From: Palsa-343 sp036269135
GTDB lineage: Bacteria > Acidobacteriota > Terriglobia > Terriglobales > Acidobacteriaceae
DNA: 64,000 bases
NCBI GenBank assembly: GCA_036269135.1
Contig: DATASQ010000011.1
Location: forward strand, 1-64,000
Reading direction: 5' to 3'
Of the stretch, positions 45,043 to 54,677 are shown piece by piece. Each line of letters opens with the position of its first letter. Position 1 is the stretch's first letter. Under the pieces are notes generated by a model, which saw nothing but the letters and a program-made list of their open reading frames with translations, was not told where the DNA came from and searched no databases. Position numbers and translations under genes: made by a program.

Positions 45043-46545
45043 ATGCGCGAACGCCTGAACAAAGCCGCCGGACACACCGAAGATGACAGCATCACGATCG
45101 GGGGGCTGATTACGCCTCTTTTCAGGCACAGACGAGCGCTCCTCCTCTCGTTCGCGACCCTTTTCGCGCTCGGAGTGACGTTCGTGCTCCTGAGGGGCGA
45201 CACTTATGAGTCCCATGTATCCATACTTGTCAGTCGTGAACGGATGGACCCGTTGGTGAGCACCGAATCCACTAACCAGCTCACGGGGAACACGCCCCCG
45301 TTGACAGATGAGGAAGTCAATTCCGAGGCCGAGCTGCTGAAGAGCCGTGACGTTCTGGAAGAAGTTGTGCTCGCGAATGGGCTGCAACATCGGAGCCCAG
45401 GCTTCTCCCTGGGGAAGCTTCTTCACCCTCACGAAACCGATCAGGACCGGACAGCACGCGCGGTCAGAGGCCTTGCGAGCGGATTACACGTTGAGACACC
45501 CACGAAAACCAACCTTATCGAAGTGTCCTACCGCTCCTCGAATCCACAACGCGCCTATGACGTCCTGAGAAGTCTCGCAGACTTTTATTTGGAAAAGCAC
45601 GCGGCCGTCCATCGACCGCAGGGGTCCACTGATTTCTTCACGCGCCAGACGCTTCTTTATAAGAATGCCCTCGAAGCTTCCGAGGGGCGCCTGCGGGAAC
45701 TTGGGGAGAAGAGCAATATTGCGGACCCGGACGAAGAGCGATCGAACCTCGCGCTCCAGCTGGCAAACAGCATTGGTGAACTTCATGCGGCCGAACAGGC
45801 AGCGGCTGCTGACGAACAGCGAATTCGCAGCGATCGACAGCAACTGAATGTTACACCGGAGCGGATGGCGACGAAGGAGGATTCAAATGCGTCAGACGTT
45901 CTGCTGCAACAGCTTGGCGAGACCGAGCTGGCAGCAGAGAACCACCGCACGCAGCTGCTCCTCAAATACGATCCGTCGTACCCTCTGGTGAAGGAGACCG
46001 ATCAGGAGCTTTCGGAAATCCGCCAGGCGATTACAACAGCCCGCGGAACTCGATATGTGAACCAGGAAACCGATCGCGATCCTACATTCGAAATGTTAAG
46101 AGAGGATATGGCGAAGTCGCTTGTTGATCTGGCGGCGCAGAATGCCAGCCGTGACGCTACCCGGCAGAGCATTTCTGACATGCAGCATCAGATGGTCCAA
46201 TTGACCAGCCAGTCGCTGCAAATTGCCGATCTACAAAGAGACGCCAGGGCGAACGAGCAGAATTATCTTCTCTATCTCTCCAAGAGAGAGCAGGAACGGG
46301 CTTCCGACGCCCTCGACAGAAGCCGGATCGAAAACATCGCGATCGCCGTGCCGCCTGCGATTGCCGCCCTGCCGGTGCACGGACCTCTCTTCGGTATAGC
46401 CATCGCGTTCGCGCTCGCGCTGGTCCTGAGCATCACCCTCGCCTACGGTCTCGATTTCCTCGACCCTTCATTCCATTCTCCAACACAGGTCGCGGACACG
46501 CTGGGTATACCCACGGTCGTGGTTATTAACCGCCGATCGGCCTGA
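45043..46545 (+). CDS. Polysaccharide chain-length/co-polymerase protein (Wzz/GumC-like)
   Basis: A 500-residue inner-membrane protein. It begins with a cytosolic segment and first helix (ALLLSFATLFALGVTFVLLR), followed by a periplasmic Wzz domain (DTYESHVSILVSRERMDPLV; LASGLHVETPTKTNLIEVSY), then long coiled-coil helices at about 200-420 (rich in Gln, Glu, Arg), and a second membrane helix near the C-terminus (HGPLFGIAIAFALALVLSIT). It has no kinase domain, so the cytosolic kinase-like half is the separate CpsD-like gene: a split Wzc. It would set chain length and connect the polymerase to the outer-membrane pore. GGAG lies about 9 nt before the ATG. Confidence 0.9.
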   Translation: MRERLNKAAGHTEDDSITIGGLITPLFRHRRALLLSFATLFALGVTFVLLRGDTYESHVSILVSRERMDPLVSTESTNQLTGNTPPLTDEEVNSEAELLKSRDVLEEVVLANGLQHRSPGFSLGKLLHPHETDQDRTARAVRGLASGLHVETPTKTNLIEVSYRSSNPQRAYDVLRSLADFYLEKHAAVHRPQGSTDFFTRQTLLYKNALEASEGRLRELGEKSNIADPDEERSNLALQLANSIGELHAAEQAAAADEQRIRSDRQQLNVTPERMATKEDSNASDVLLQQLGETELAAENHRTQLLLKYDPSYPLVKETDQELSEIRQAITTARGTRYVNQETDRDPTFEMLREDMAKSLVDLAAQNASRDATRQSISDMQHQMVQLTSQSLQIADLQRDARANEQNYLLYLSKREQERASDALDRSRIENIAIAVPPAIAALPVHGPLFGIAIAFALALVLSITLAYGLDFLDPSFHSPTQVADTLGIPTVVVINRRSA

Positions 46546-46689
46546 CGTCATATTAGCTACGATTCCGGTGCCATCTGTCTTTCGCACTCTCCTGGGCGGG
46601 AGCGTGGACGAACAGGCACACCCATGCTGCTTTTCCCATGGCAGTCACGTTTTCCTGAACTTTCCGCGTGTTTCCCGACCGAGAGGTGC

Positions 46690-47772
46690 ATGATGAGCGT
46701 CGCAGTAATTACTGGAGCGGCCGGACTGGTTGGCTCAGAGTCCGTTGCGTATTTTTCTTCGCAGGGAATGACGATTGTTGGGATCGACAATGGAATGCGG
46801 GAGGAGTTCTTTGGACAGGAGGCCTCCACCCGGTGGATACGAGAGCGGCTTATCGCGACCGTTCCTGGCTATCGGCATTATGAAGTTGACGTCCGCAGCT
46901 ATGAGTCGATCGCGGAAATCTTCGCCAGGTATGGCAGCGCCATCGAACTCGTGATCCATACGGCCGCGCAGCCATCGCACGACTGGGCAGCACGGGAACC
47001 CTTCACAGACTTCAGCGTAAACGCGAACGGGACCTCGGTAATGCTGGAGGCCACCCGCCGCTACGCCCCCGATGCGACATTCATCCTCACGTCCACCAAC
47101 AAAGTCTACGGCGACACGCCAAACTCGCTGCCGCTCGAGGAAAAGAAGCTGCGCTGGGAGATCATGTCAACCCACGCGTACTTCGCCGCAGGAATTCCCG
47201 AGACGATGTCGATCGATTACACGACCCACAGTCTCTTCGGCGCCTCCAAAGTTGCTGCCGATATTCTCGTCCAGGAATATGGACGTTATTTTGGCATGAA
47301 GACCGCCTGCTTTCGTGGCGGATGCCTCACGGGACCTAATCACTCGGGTACCCAGTTACATGGGTTTCTCTCCTATCTGCTGAAGTGTGCAGCCACAGGT
47401 ACCCCTTACAAGGTCTTTGGTTACAAGGGTAAACAGGTTCGCGATAACATTCACAGCGCCGACCTCGTGCGAGCCTTTGATGCCTTCTTCAGAGAGCCTC
47501 GTTCCGGCGAGGTCTATAACATGGGCGGCGGTCGTTACAGCAACTGTTCCATGCTTGAAGCGATTGCGCTGAGCCAGGAAATTACCGGCAATGAGCTGCA
47601 ATGGACATACATGGACGATAACCGTCGCGGCGACCATATTTGGTGGATCAGCGATCTGACTCGTTTTCAGTCGCATTACCCGGAATGGGAACCGGAGTAT
47701 GACGTTCAGCGCATTCTCCAGGAGAGCTTCGAAATGAACGCCGAGCGATGGAGGGCAACATGCTCGATTTAG
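46690..47772 (+). CDS. NAD-dependent sugar-nucleotide epimerase (extended SDR)
   Basis: A 360-residue extended short-chain dehydrogenase. The nucleotide loop is VAVITGAAGLVGSESVAYF, followed by TIVGIDNGMREEFFG, and the Thr/Tyr-Lys region is present as TNKVYGDTPNSLP. The Tyr-x-x-x-Lys triad near SIDYTTHSLFGASKVAADIL has an atypical spacing: S-x-F-G-A-S-K carries Lys, but the usual Tyr four residues earlier is Leu or Phe (L-F-G-A-S-K), a pattern known in CDP-paratose 2-epimerase relatives. CFRGGCLTGPNHSGTQLHGF matches that branch. It likely converts a nucleotide sugar for the repeat unit. GAGAGG precedes the ATG at 46690. Its stop overlaps the next gene. Confidence 0.86.
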   Translation: MMSVAVITGAAGLVGSESVAYFSSQGMTIVGIDNGMREEFFGQEASTRWIRERLIATVPGYRHYEVDVRSYESIAEIFARYGSAIELVIHTAAQPSHDWAAREPFTDFSVNANGTSVMLEATRRYAPDATFILTSTNKVYGDTPNSLPLEEKKLRWEIMSTHAYFAAGIPETMSIDYTTHSLFGASKVAADILVQEYGRYFGMKTACFRGGCLTGPNHSGTQLHGFLSYLLKCAATGTPYKVFGYKGKQVRDNIHSADLVRAFDAFFREPRSGEVYNMGGGRYSNCSMLEAIALSQEITGNELQWTYMDDNRRGDHIWWISDLTRFQSHYPEWEPEYDVQRILQESFEMNAERWRATCSI

Positions 47773-48563
47773 GAAAGAAGAATGTCCTCGGGGTCATGAT
47801 CAACGCCATCGACTATGAGGCGACCCTTGATCGAATTTTTTCTGCCGCGCGCGACCACACGCCGACAACCGTCTCGGCCCTGGCGGTCCACGGCGTCATG
47901 ACGGGGGTGCTCGATAACGAGCACAGATTCAGGTTAAATCACTTCGACCTTCTGGTTCCCGATGGGCAGCCTGTTCGCTGGGTCCTCAATCTGCTCCATT
48001 CCACTCACCTAGCGGACCGGGTTCGCGGGCCGAGCCTCACGCGCATGGTGTGCGCGCGCGCCGCGCAGGATGGGGTTCCCCTCTATCTGTATGGGAGCAC
48101 CCCCGACAATCTTGCTCAGCTGCGTCGACGACTCGCGGAAGATCACCCGACGCTCCAGATTGCCGGCCACGAACCCTCGAGGTTCCGCCGACTTACGCCC
48201 GAGGAGAGGGCTGAACTTACCGAGAGGATTCGGTCATCAGGAGCAGCTATCCTGTTGGTGGGACTCGGTTGCCCGAGACAGGAGACGTTTGCCTACGAAT
48301 TTCGCGATCATCTCTCTATCCCAATCCTTGCGATAGGTGCAGCGTTTCCCTTTCTGGCCGGTCTCACCAGAGAGGCGCCGGCATGGATGGGACGGGTGGG
48401 ACTCGAATGGCTCTTCCGGCTTCTCTCCGAGCCGCAGCGACTCTGGCGCCGGTATCTTTATCTCAACCCCGCCTATCTCGTGCTGGTCGCCCTGCAGGCG
48501 GTGGGCATATCGCGGTTTCCCCCCGAGGGCAAACTACCTACGACCGAGTCGCTATTTGGTTAG
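47760..48563 (+). CDS. WecG/TagA/CpsF family glycosyltransferase (GT26)
   Basis: A 267-residue enzyme that transfers a sugar (ManNAc-type or glucose in known members) to the lipid-linked first sugar. Motifs: NVLGVMINAIDYEATLDRIF, the GT26 LLVPDGQPVRWVLNLLHS with the key Asp (D-G-x-P/G), ADRVRGPSLTRMVCARAAQD, PLYLYGSTPDNLAQLRRRLA, AILLVGLGCPRQETFAYEFR and a C-terminal positively charged tail with EWLFRLLSEPQRLWRRYLYL, thought to contact the membrane. GGAGGG lies 4 nt before the ATG at 47760, which overlaps the epimerase by 13 nt, so translation is probably coupled. Length is typical. Confidence 0.92.
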   Translation: MLDLGKKNVLGVMINAIDYEATLDRIFSAARDHTPTTVSALAVHGVMTGVLDNEHRFRLNHFDLLVPDGQPVRWVLNLLHSTHLADRVRGPSLTRMVCARAAQDGVPLYLYGSTPDNLAQLRRRLAEDHPTLQIAGHEPSRFRRLTPEERAELTERIRSSGAAILLVGLGCPRQETFAYEFRDHLSIPILAIGAAFPFLAGLTREAPAWMGRVGLEWLFRLLSEPQRLWRRYLYLNPAYLVLVALQAVGISRFPPEGKLPTTESLFG

Positions 48564-48785
48564 CATTCCAGGTTCCTGAGATAATGCGGTGCCATCCTGG
48601 GACAGCCGCCCAATGCTGACGCCCAGCGCCTTCCCGTCATGACCCCGCCCGATGACGCAGCCTGCATGCCGGGTAGCGTGATCGGGAGCGATGATGACTA
48701 CATTCATGTGTGTGCGTGATCGGGAACGGAAGGCGCGCGTCGTTATCGAGCTAATAACAACTACAATCATGGGACGCTTGAATGC

Positions 48786-50255
48786 ATGACCATTTCTAAA
48801 GCAGAGACATTTCGCAATGTTGCCTACTCCGGCTTTGGCAAGGGCCTGACCCTGGTTTGCGGGGCGCTGACAAGTATGGTGGTGGCCAGGAACCTTACGC
48901 CATCTGACTATGGAGTTGTTGGATTCGCCTGGATCATTATCGCTTTTTTAAGCCAGTTCAGTGATCTCGGCCTGGCCAATGCGGTGATTCGTCGCCCGGC
49001 GCTTCATCCACACAGTCTTCACACCGCCTTCACGTTGAAACTCGTTCTCGGGTTCGGCGCGTGCGCAGCCGCCTTCTTGATCGCACCGTTTGCCAGGCAT
49101 CTCTTTGATCATCCGGCCACCGGCAATGTGATCCGGGTCTTGTCTCTAACGTTTTTGGTGAGCACAATAGGTTTTGCTCCCCAGGTCATGCTGACGCGTG
49201 AAATGAATTACCGCGCCCTAATTATTCCGGCAGTTGCAGGCGCGGTGACGCAATGCATCCTGGCGGTGACGCTTGTTCTCCACGGCTGGAGTTATTGGGC
49301 AGTAGTCATTGGAAGCGTTGGCGGGGCGTTAGTCAGCGGTATTGCGATGCAATTGCTGGCGAGAGTTCCCATCGGATTTCGCTTCGACCTAGCAGACGCA
49401 AAGGAATTCCTTCGCTTCGGCATCCCCTTGTTCGGAACCGGCATTCTCGTATTTGCCATATTCAACCTCGACAATTTTCTCGTGGGCGAATCCATGGGGA
49501 GCAGCAAACTGGGCTACTACGCGCTCGCTTTCACCTGGGGCAGCTTTATCTGCGGAATTCTCACGGCGACCGTAAACAATGTACTGTTCCCGACGTTTTC
49601 AGCATTGCAAAATGACCCAGGCGCGGTTAGACGCTGGTACCTAAAATCAGTCGATTTGGTTGCTTTTGTCGCCGTCATCGTCAACGGTGCGCTATTTGCG
49701 AATACGCATTATTTCCTGGTGACCTTCCTGGGCAAGGGCACCGGCAAATGGCTGCCCGCGGAAATGGCGCTCAGGGTCCTCTGCGTCTACGGGATAGCAC
49801 GAGCGACTTTGGAGCCTTTGTCGCCTTGCTTCATGGCTCGTGGGCAAACTAGTCCGCTCTTAAAGGCTACTGTGGTTGCGGCGGCGATAGAATTAACTCT
49901 GTTGCTTCTTGCATTGCGATCTGGAAGCATTGAGATGGTTGCCTGGGCAGTACTCGCAGCCTACGTCTCCCAAGCCATCGTTTATCTGCCACTCCTGCGT
50001 AAAGACTTCTCCATAGAACCAGGGGACGTCGTCGCAACGATCTGGCCGATAATCCCGGCATTCGGGGCTGGTTGGCTCATCACTTTCCTGTTGCCGAGTT
50101 CGTTCGGTACCACCTTCCCCAGCTTCATCGTAAGAGGGATCTTCACCGCCTCGGTCGTCGGCTTGACACACGGACTTTTCAGCCGTTTTCGCTGTTTCAA
50201 TGAAATGGGTGGAATGATCTCACAAACCTTACCTAAGGAGGTCCGCACCGCATGA
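48786..50255 (+). CDS. Lipid-linked oligosaccharide flippase (Wzx-like, MATE/MVF fold)
   Basis: A 489-residue membrane protein with 12-14 helices of the MATE-like flippase fold. The N-terminus KAETFRNVAYSGFGKGLTLV and ARNLTPSDYGVVGFAWIIIA correspond to the R-x-L-x-P-x-D-Y/F-G motif of Wzx and related transporters. It would flip the finished lipid-linked repeat across the inner membrane for the polymerase. The gene is visibly less GC-rich than the left part of the window. Its stop overlaps the next start as ATGA. TACAAT about 20 nt before the ATG is a possible -10 box, so the block from here may have its own promoter. Confidence 0.9.
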   Translation: MTISKAETFRNVAYSGFGKGLTLVCGALTSMVVARNLTPSDYGVVGFAWIIIAFLSQFSDLGLANAVIRRPALHPHSLHTAFTLKLVLGFGACAAAFLIAPFARHLFDHPATGNVIRVLSLTFLVSTIGFAPQVMLTREMNYRALIIPAVAGAVTQCILAVTLVLHGWSYWAVVIGSVGGALVSGIAMQLLARVPIGFRFDLADAKEFLRFGIPLFGTGILVFAIFNLDNFLVGESMGSSKLGYYALAFTWGSFICGILTATVNNVLFPTFSALQNDPGAVRRWYLKSVDLVAFVAVIVNGALFANTHYFLVTFLGKGTGKWLPAEMALRVLCVYGIARATLEPLSPCFMARGQTSPLLKATVVAAAIELTLLLLALRSGSIEMVAWAVLAAYVSQAIVYLPLLRKDFSIEPGDVVATIWPIIPAFGAGWLITFLLPSSFGTTFPSFIVRGIFTASVVGLTHGLFSRFRCFNEMGGMISQTLPKEVRTA

Positions 50256-50944
50256 CCGGGGCAATAGCAGAACTCGACTATGCGACGAAGCCAGCCAGCT
50301 ATTTCACCTGTCTACGTCCCGAAATGCTGCCATTCATTCCGGCGAGCTGTCGGCGCCTGCTTGACGTCGGATGTGCAGAAGGAACGTTTGGAGATTCATT
50401 AAAGAGAGCGCGCGGAATTGAGGTCTGGGGCGTTGAGCCAACCAGGTCTGCTGCTGCATCGGCCAGGACAAAGCTCGATAACGTCATCGAGGGCATGTTC
50501 GGACCCGAGACAGCGCTGCCTGCGGGAAGTTTCGACTGCGTTTTGTTCAACGACGTACTCGAACACATGCTCGCACCCGAAGCGGCGCTGCGCTATGCTC
50601 GAAGCCTACTGGCACCTGGCGGCGTTGTTGTGGCATCGATTCCCAACGTCCGCAGCTTTCCAACCGTTTGGCAATTGATTTGTTATGGTCGGTGGGAATA
50701 TCAAGACTGTGGCGTGTTGGACAAAACACATTTTCGCTTCTTTACCAAATCTAGTATTGTAAAAATGTTTGCGCGCGAGGGGCTCGCAGTAGAGAACATT
50801 TGCGGTATCAACGCGGACGCGGGCGTTCCCAACGTCCGGAGGCGGGTGTGGATGTTGTACCGGCTGGTTAATGCCCTTTTCCTCGGGCGGTTCCGCGATA
50901 TGAGATTTCAGCAATTTGCTGTGGTCGCGAAACCGTCGGACTAA
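50252..50944 (+). CDS. SAM-dependent methyltransferase (class I)
   Basis: A 230-residue cytosolic methyltransferase. Motif I is LLDVGCAEGTFGDSLKRA (a D-V-G-C-x-x-G SAM loop), motif II VWGVEPTRSAAASARTKL, post-I DCVLFNDVLEHMLAPEAALR with the acidic residue of strand 4, and GGVVVASIPNVRSFPTVWQL. It resembles the methyltransferase-11/23 groups found in glycan loci, where O-methylation can cap or modify sugars; the acceptor is unknown. AAGGAGG precedes the ATG, and the start overlaps the flippase stop by 4 nt, so the two are translated together. Confidence 0.88.
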   Translation: MTGAIAELDYATKPASYFTCLRPEMLPFIPASCRRLLDVGCAEGTFGDSLKRARGIEVWGVEPTRSAAASARTKLDNVIEGMFGPETALPAGSFDCVLFNDVLEHMLAPEAALRYARSLLAPGGVVVASIPNVRSFPTVWQLICYGRWEYQDCGVLDKTHFRFFTKSSIVKMFAREGLAVENICGINADAGVPNVRRRVWMLYRLVNALFLGRFRDMRFQQFAVVAKPSD

Positions 50945-51048
50945 ACCGTGCGGGGTCGAATTAGGGTTGTAGATCCCCAAGGTCTTCCGCCCGCATCGCT
51001 GGCTATGGTCAAAAATGGAGGAAGGAGGAGTCGGCACTGAATGAAAAC

Positions 51049-52191
51049 ATGGATGTCCGGGCTAGACTAATAGCGTTTTACCTTCCGCAGTTTCATCCGA
51101 TTCCGGAGAATGATGAATGGTGGGGTCGCGGCTTTACCGAGTGGACCAACGTCGCCAAAGCTAAACCTCTCTTTCGAGGGCACCGGCAACCGCACCTCCC
51201 GGCTGACCTCGGGTTTTATGATCTGCGCCTTCCAGAGGTGCGCGAGGCGCAGGCCGACTTGGCGCGAAACGCAGGTGTGAGTGCGTTTTGCTATTGGCAT
51301 TACTGGTTTGGAAATGGCAAACGCATCATTGAGAGGCCCTTCGAAGAGGTTCTTGAAGGCGGCAAGCCGGACTTTCCGTTCTGCCTTGCATGGGCAAATC
51401 AGTCCTGGAGCGGGGTTTGGTACGGCGATCCCAAGCGTACGCTGATTAAGCAGGAATACCCGGGCCAACATGACGAGGAAGCACATTTTCGGTGGTCGCA
51501 GAAAGCATTTGAAGACCCTCGATACTTAAAAGTCGACGGTAAACCGATGTTTACCATTTTCGCTCCGCAAGAGATGCCATCAACGAAACGCTTCATTGAA
51601 CACTGGCGCGAGCTAGCGGCGAAAGCCGGTTATCCGGGCCTGTTCTTCGTCGCCGTATCCCATCGTTATGGACCTATGATCGACCTGTATCATGATCGGA
51701 CTGTCGAGCCATTTGACGCGGTTACTCCGTTGGTGCCATCCGACTACCTGAAAACGATTGCTGAGTCAACGAAGGGAACTGATTTGTCCCGTCGGGTTAA
51801 GGAGCTGAATTTCGGATCGCGGCTTAACGCTTTGAAAAAGGGCGATCGTTGGCGCCGGCCCACGCGCATTCAATATGCTGATGTCGTGAAACATGCACTT
51901 AACGATTTCCCTTCAGGCGAACGCTTCCTGCCGTGCGTGCTACCGGGGTGGGACAATACACCGAGATCCGGATACCGCGGTGTCGTTTACGAGGGTGAAA
52001 CACCTGCGCTGTTCAGGCAGTACCTTCAGAAAGCCGCGGAAAAAGTAGTCTCTCATCCCAAAGAGCGTCGAATCGTGTTCTTAAAGGCGTGGAATGAATG
52101 GGCCGAGGGAAACTACGTGGAGCCAGACAACTTCCATGGACACGGTTTTCTTGATGTGATTCGGTCTGTTGTTCTCGCAGACGCCCAATGA
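51049..52191 (+). CDS. WbsX-like glycan-synthesis protein (GH99-like domain)
   Basis: A 380-residue protein of the WbsX family found in lipopolysaccharide and capsule loci, structurally near glycoside hydrolase family 99. Characteristic segments: RLIAFYLPQFHPIPENDEWW, GRGFTEWTNVAKAKPLFRGH, NAGVSAFCYWHYWFGNGKRI, FPFCLAWANQSWSGVWYGDP and RIVFLKAWNEWAEGNYVEPD. The conserved Trp- and Glu-rich ends suggest that it binds or processes glycan; whether it transfers or cuts is not settled for the family. The ATG at 51049 lies about 18 nt after a GGAAGGAGGAG, further than usual. It reads on with the surrounding glycosyltransferase genes. Confidence 0.85.
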   Translation: MDVRARLIAFYLPQFHPIPENDEWWGRGFTEWTNVAKAKPLFRGHRQPHLPADLGFYDLRLPEVREAQADLARNAGVSAFCYWHYWFGNGKRIIERPFEEVLEGGKPDFPFCLAWANQSWSGVWYGDPKRTLIKQEYPGQHDEEAHFRWSQKAFEDPRYLKVDGKPMFTIFAPQEMPSTKRFIEHWRELAAKAGYPGLFFVAVSHRYGPMIDLYHDRTVEPFDAVTPLVPSDYLKTIAESTKGTDLSRRVKELNFGSRLNALKKGDRWRRPTRIQYADVVKHALNDFPSGERFLPCVLPGWDNTPRSGYRGVVYEGETPALFRQYLQKAAEKVVSHPKERRIVFLKAWNEWAEGNYVEPDNFHGHGFLDVIRSVVLADAQ

Positions 52192-52272
52192 TTAGTCTGC
52201 AAGACAGTTTTCCCTGCGGGGTTTATGCGGAATCGTCGTCTGGCCGGATGATGAAGAGTGGAGGTTTGTGGC

Positions 52273-53157
52273 ATGGCCCAGCGCGATGTGCTAGTCACGG
52301 TGCTAATCAATAATTATAACTATGGCCTTTTTCTGAACCAAGCAATCGATTCTGCGCTAAACCAGACCTACCAGAACATCGAGGTCGTCGTTGTAGATGA
52401 CGGCTCCACGGATGAGTCCCGAGACATTATTCTCGGCTACGGCGACAACGTGGTCAAGGTTCTGAAGGAGAACGGCGGCCAGGCATCCGCCTTCAATGCG
52501 GGTATCGGCGCAAGCCGGGGCGAGGTAATCTGCATGTTGGATTCCGATGACTGGTTCTTCCCGGATAAAGTCGAACGCCTGATTCCATACAGCCGCCCCA
52601 GCTCGATTCTTCATCACCGGTTGCAAATGCAGCCCGGCCCGGGCCTTATTCCATCGACGACAGTGGAACCCATAGATGTCTATGCTTATGCCCGACGTTA
52701 CCGCTTCATTCCATTCGGCGGTTCCCCAACAAGCGGCATCGCTATTAGCCGCGACCTGGCAGTCAAGTTGTTGCCATTCCCGAAGGTTCGGGCATCGGCT
52801 GACGATTTTCTTGTAAGAGGCGCAGCATTGCTCGGAAACATAATCGGCATTCCTGAGGTGCTTGGAGCGTACCGCATTCATGGAAACAATGTCTGGTATG
52901 GCACAAATTCCCGAAAATCGGACGAATTCAACCGGGAACTGGAACGTTACCTGAATGAGAAGCTCGTAACAGCCGGCAAAGAGCCAGTCATCGATTTCTT
53001 TCACTCCATGTATGGAAGAGAGTCCGTTCCTCAAAATGCGGCAGAGCTTTCGCGCCTGGCCATCAGTGTGTTCAGGCACCACTCTGATCTGGTGACGTTC
53101 AAATTCATGGTCAAAACACTTGCGCTCGGACTCAAACGGGCAGTACCCGGATCCTGA
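52273..53157 (+). CDS. Glycosyltransferase family 2 (paralogue A)
   Basis: A 294-residue GT-A enzyme. The start VTVLINNYNYGLFLNQAIDS, then ALNQTYQNIEVVVVDDGSTD, NGGQASAFNAGIGASRGEVI and CMLDSDDWFFPDKVE with the D-x-D metal site are classic. A later stretch with RYRFIPFGGSPTSGIAISRD and ADDFLVRGAALLG could recognise the acceptor. It has no membrane helix. It is very similar over the first 110 residues to the gene at 59612, so the two look like a duplicated pair with different acceptors. GGAGG lies 8 nt before the ATG at 52273; a GTG at 52258 is an alternative. Confidence 0.92.
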   Translation: MAQRDVLVTVLINNYNYGLFLNQAIDSALNQTYQNIEVVVVDDGSTDESRDIILGYGDNVVKVLKENGGQASAFNAGIGASRGEVICMLDSDDWFFPDKVERLIPYSRPSSILHHRLQMQPGPGLIPSTTVEPIDVYAYARRYRFIPFGGSPTSGIAISRDLAVKLLPFPKVRASADDFLVRGAALLGNIIGIPEVLGAYRIHGNNVWYGTNSRKSDEFNRELERYLNEKLVTAGKEPVIDFFHSMYGRESVPQNAAELSRLAISVFRHHSDLVTFKFMVKTLALGLKRAVPGS

Positions 53158-53450
53158 AGAAGATGCGGACATCTCTGTGTTCTTTCCGCGAATTGTACCG
53201 TTTACCTCTGCGTTTCCTTCTGAGCCAGTTCAGCATCCCTCGTCGCGATAATCGAGTTAACAGAGGTCCCATGGGCTCTCGACGCGTGGAGAGTCAGAGC
53301 AGGAACAGGAGTCGCAGCTCCCCACGCTGCAGGAAGCCGCGCAGCCGGCACGGATCACGGTCGGACGAGTAGCGTGCCCTTTCCCATTTCCTTCTCATCC
53401 TCGTTCGAAGATAGGTGCAACAATGTTCCGCTACACTGGGATCCACCTGA

Positions 53451-54605
53451 ATGCCTGACAAACTGCGCGTCGCGCTCCTGATCAATAGGATTGCTCCGGC
53501 CAGGATCGCCATATACTCGGGCTTGGCAAGGGAATTTGAACTCTGCATTGTGCAGGGAGCCCGTGAAAGCAATCGAACCTCCTGGCGCGGGCTGGACCAA
53601 GAGATCCCGGATGCGATCGTGAAGGAGGCATGGGGCTGGCAGCTGCGGCTACCCCGCAGAGCCGAAGGTCAGATTATCGACCATCAGCACATCCACATTC
53701 GTCCCGGAATCTTCTGGGAATTGCTGCGCTTTCGTCCCGAAGTCATCATAGCGAATGAGATGGGCTTTCGCACGGTGACTGCGCTCCTCTATGGCATGCT
53801 CTTCCGCGTGCCGGTGTGGGTATGGTGGGGTGGCACTGCGCATACAGAAAGGAATATCGGGATGGCGCGCAGGGCTCTGCGCTTTCTCATTACCCGGTTG
53901 GTATCGCACTGGATCAGCTACGGAAAGACGTCCACCAAATATCTTGTCAGCCTGAAAGTGCCCCGCTCCCACATCGTCGAGGTGCAGAACTCGGTCGACG
54001 AGCGCCCATTCACCGCGGACCCTCCCGCGGAATTCGATCTCCAGCCCAGACCGGTCGTGCTCTGTATCGGACAACTCATTGCCCGCAAGGGCGTAGTCCA
54101 CTTTCTGCAGGCTGCTGCCCGTTTACAGAAAGAAGGTGAGTCCTTTTCCATACTGTTGGTTGGCGATGGTCCCGACAAAGCAGCCGTCGAGCGGCAGATT
54201 GTCGATCTCGGACTCGAAAATGTTCACCTTCATAAGTCGCGTCGTCCCGAACTAGTGCCCGCCGTTTACAAGAGCGCCGATATTGTCGTTTTCCCGACCA
54301 TGGAAGATGTATGGGGGTTGGTTGTGAACGAAGCCATTCTTTCCGACCGGCCCGTGCTGTGTTCGCGCTATGCCGGTTGCGCGGAGGAGCTCGTTTTGGC
54401 GCAAAGCATTTTCAATCCCGAAAACCAGGACGAGTTCACAGAGAAACTCCGCATTGCGCTCCGCGGAAAACTCGCCGGTCCGGATCCGTCGCGGCTTGCC
54501 AGCACCATCGAGAATCTTGAGAGGCTGGTGAGTGCGATCCAATCGTCTGTCTCTGGTGAGCGTAGTGGATTCTCGGGGGAAGGCAGTTGCCGGAGCAACT
54601 CCTGA
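53451..54605 (+). CDS. Glycosyltransferase family 4
   Basis: A 384-residue GT-B enzyme. The N-terminal Rossmann lobe begins LRVALLINRIAPARIAIYSG; the donor-binding lobe has VVLCIGQLIARKGVVHFLQA, FSILLVGDGPDKAAVERQIV, VPAVYKSADIVVFPTMEDVW and GLVVNEAILSDRPVLCSRYA. The E-x7-E motif (E in MEDVWGLVVNEA) is intact. No signal peptide; the mid-region FRVPVWVWWGGTAH may touch the membrane. It would add a sugar from a nucleotide donor to the growing lipid-linked repeat; linkage is unknown. The 293-bp gap in front holds no gene. No strong ribosome site is seen. Confidence 0.92.
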   Translation: MPDKLRVALLINRIAPARIAIYSGLAREFELCIVQGARESNRTSWRGLDQEIPDAIVKEAWGWQLRLPRRAEGQIIDHQHIHIRPGIFWELLRFRPEVIIANEMGFRTVTALLYGMLFRVPVWVWWGGTAHTERNIGMARRALRFLITRLVSHWISYGKTSTKYLVSLKVPRSHIVEVQNSVDERPFTADPPAEFDLQPRPVVLCIGQLIARKGVVHFLQAAARLQKEGESFSILLVGDGPDKAAVERQIVDLGLENVHLHKSRRPELVPAVYKSADIVVFPTMEDVWGLVVNEAILSDRPVLCSRYAGCAEELVLAQSIFNPENQDEFTEKLRIALRGKLAGPDPSRLASTIENLERLVSAIQSSVSGERSGFSGEGSCRSNS

Positions 54606-54677
54606 CGCGCCCTTCGGTGAGTCCGGTTGTCCACGACGCGTTAATCAAGGACAATTACGAACAATGGAGTTCGCTAG

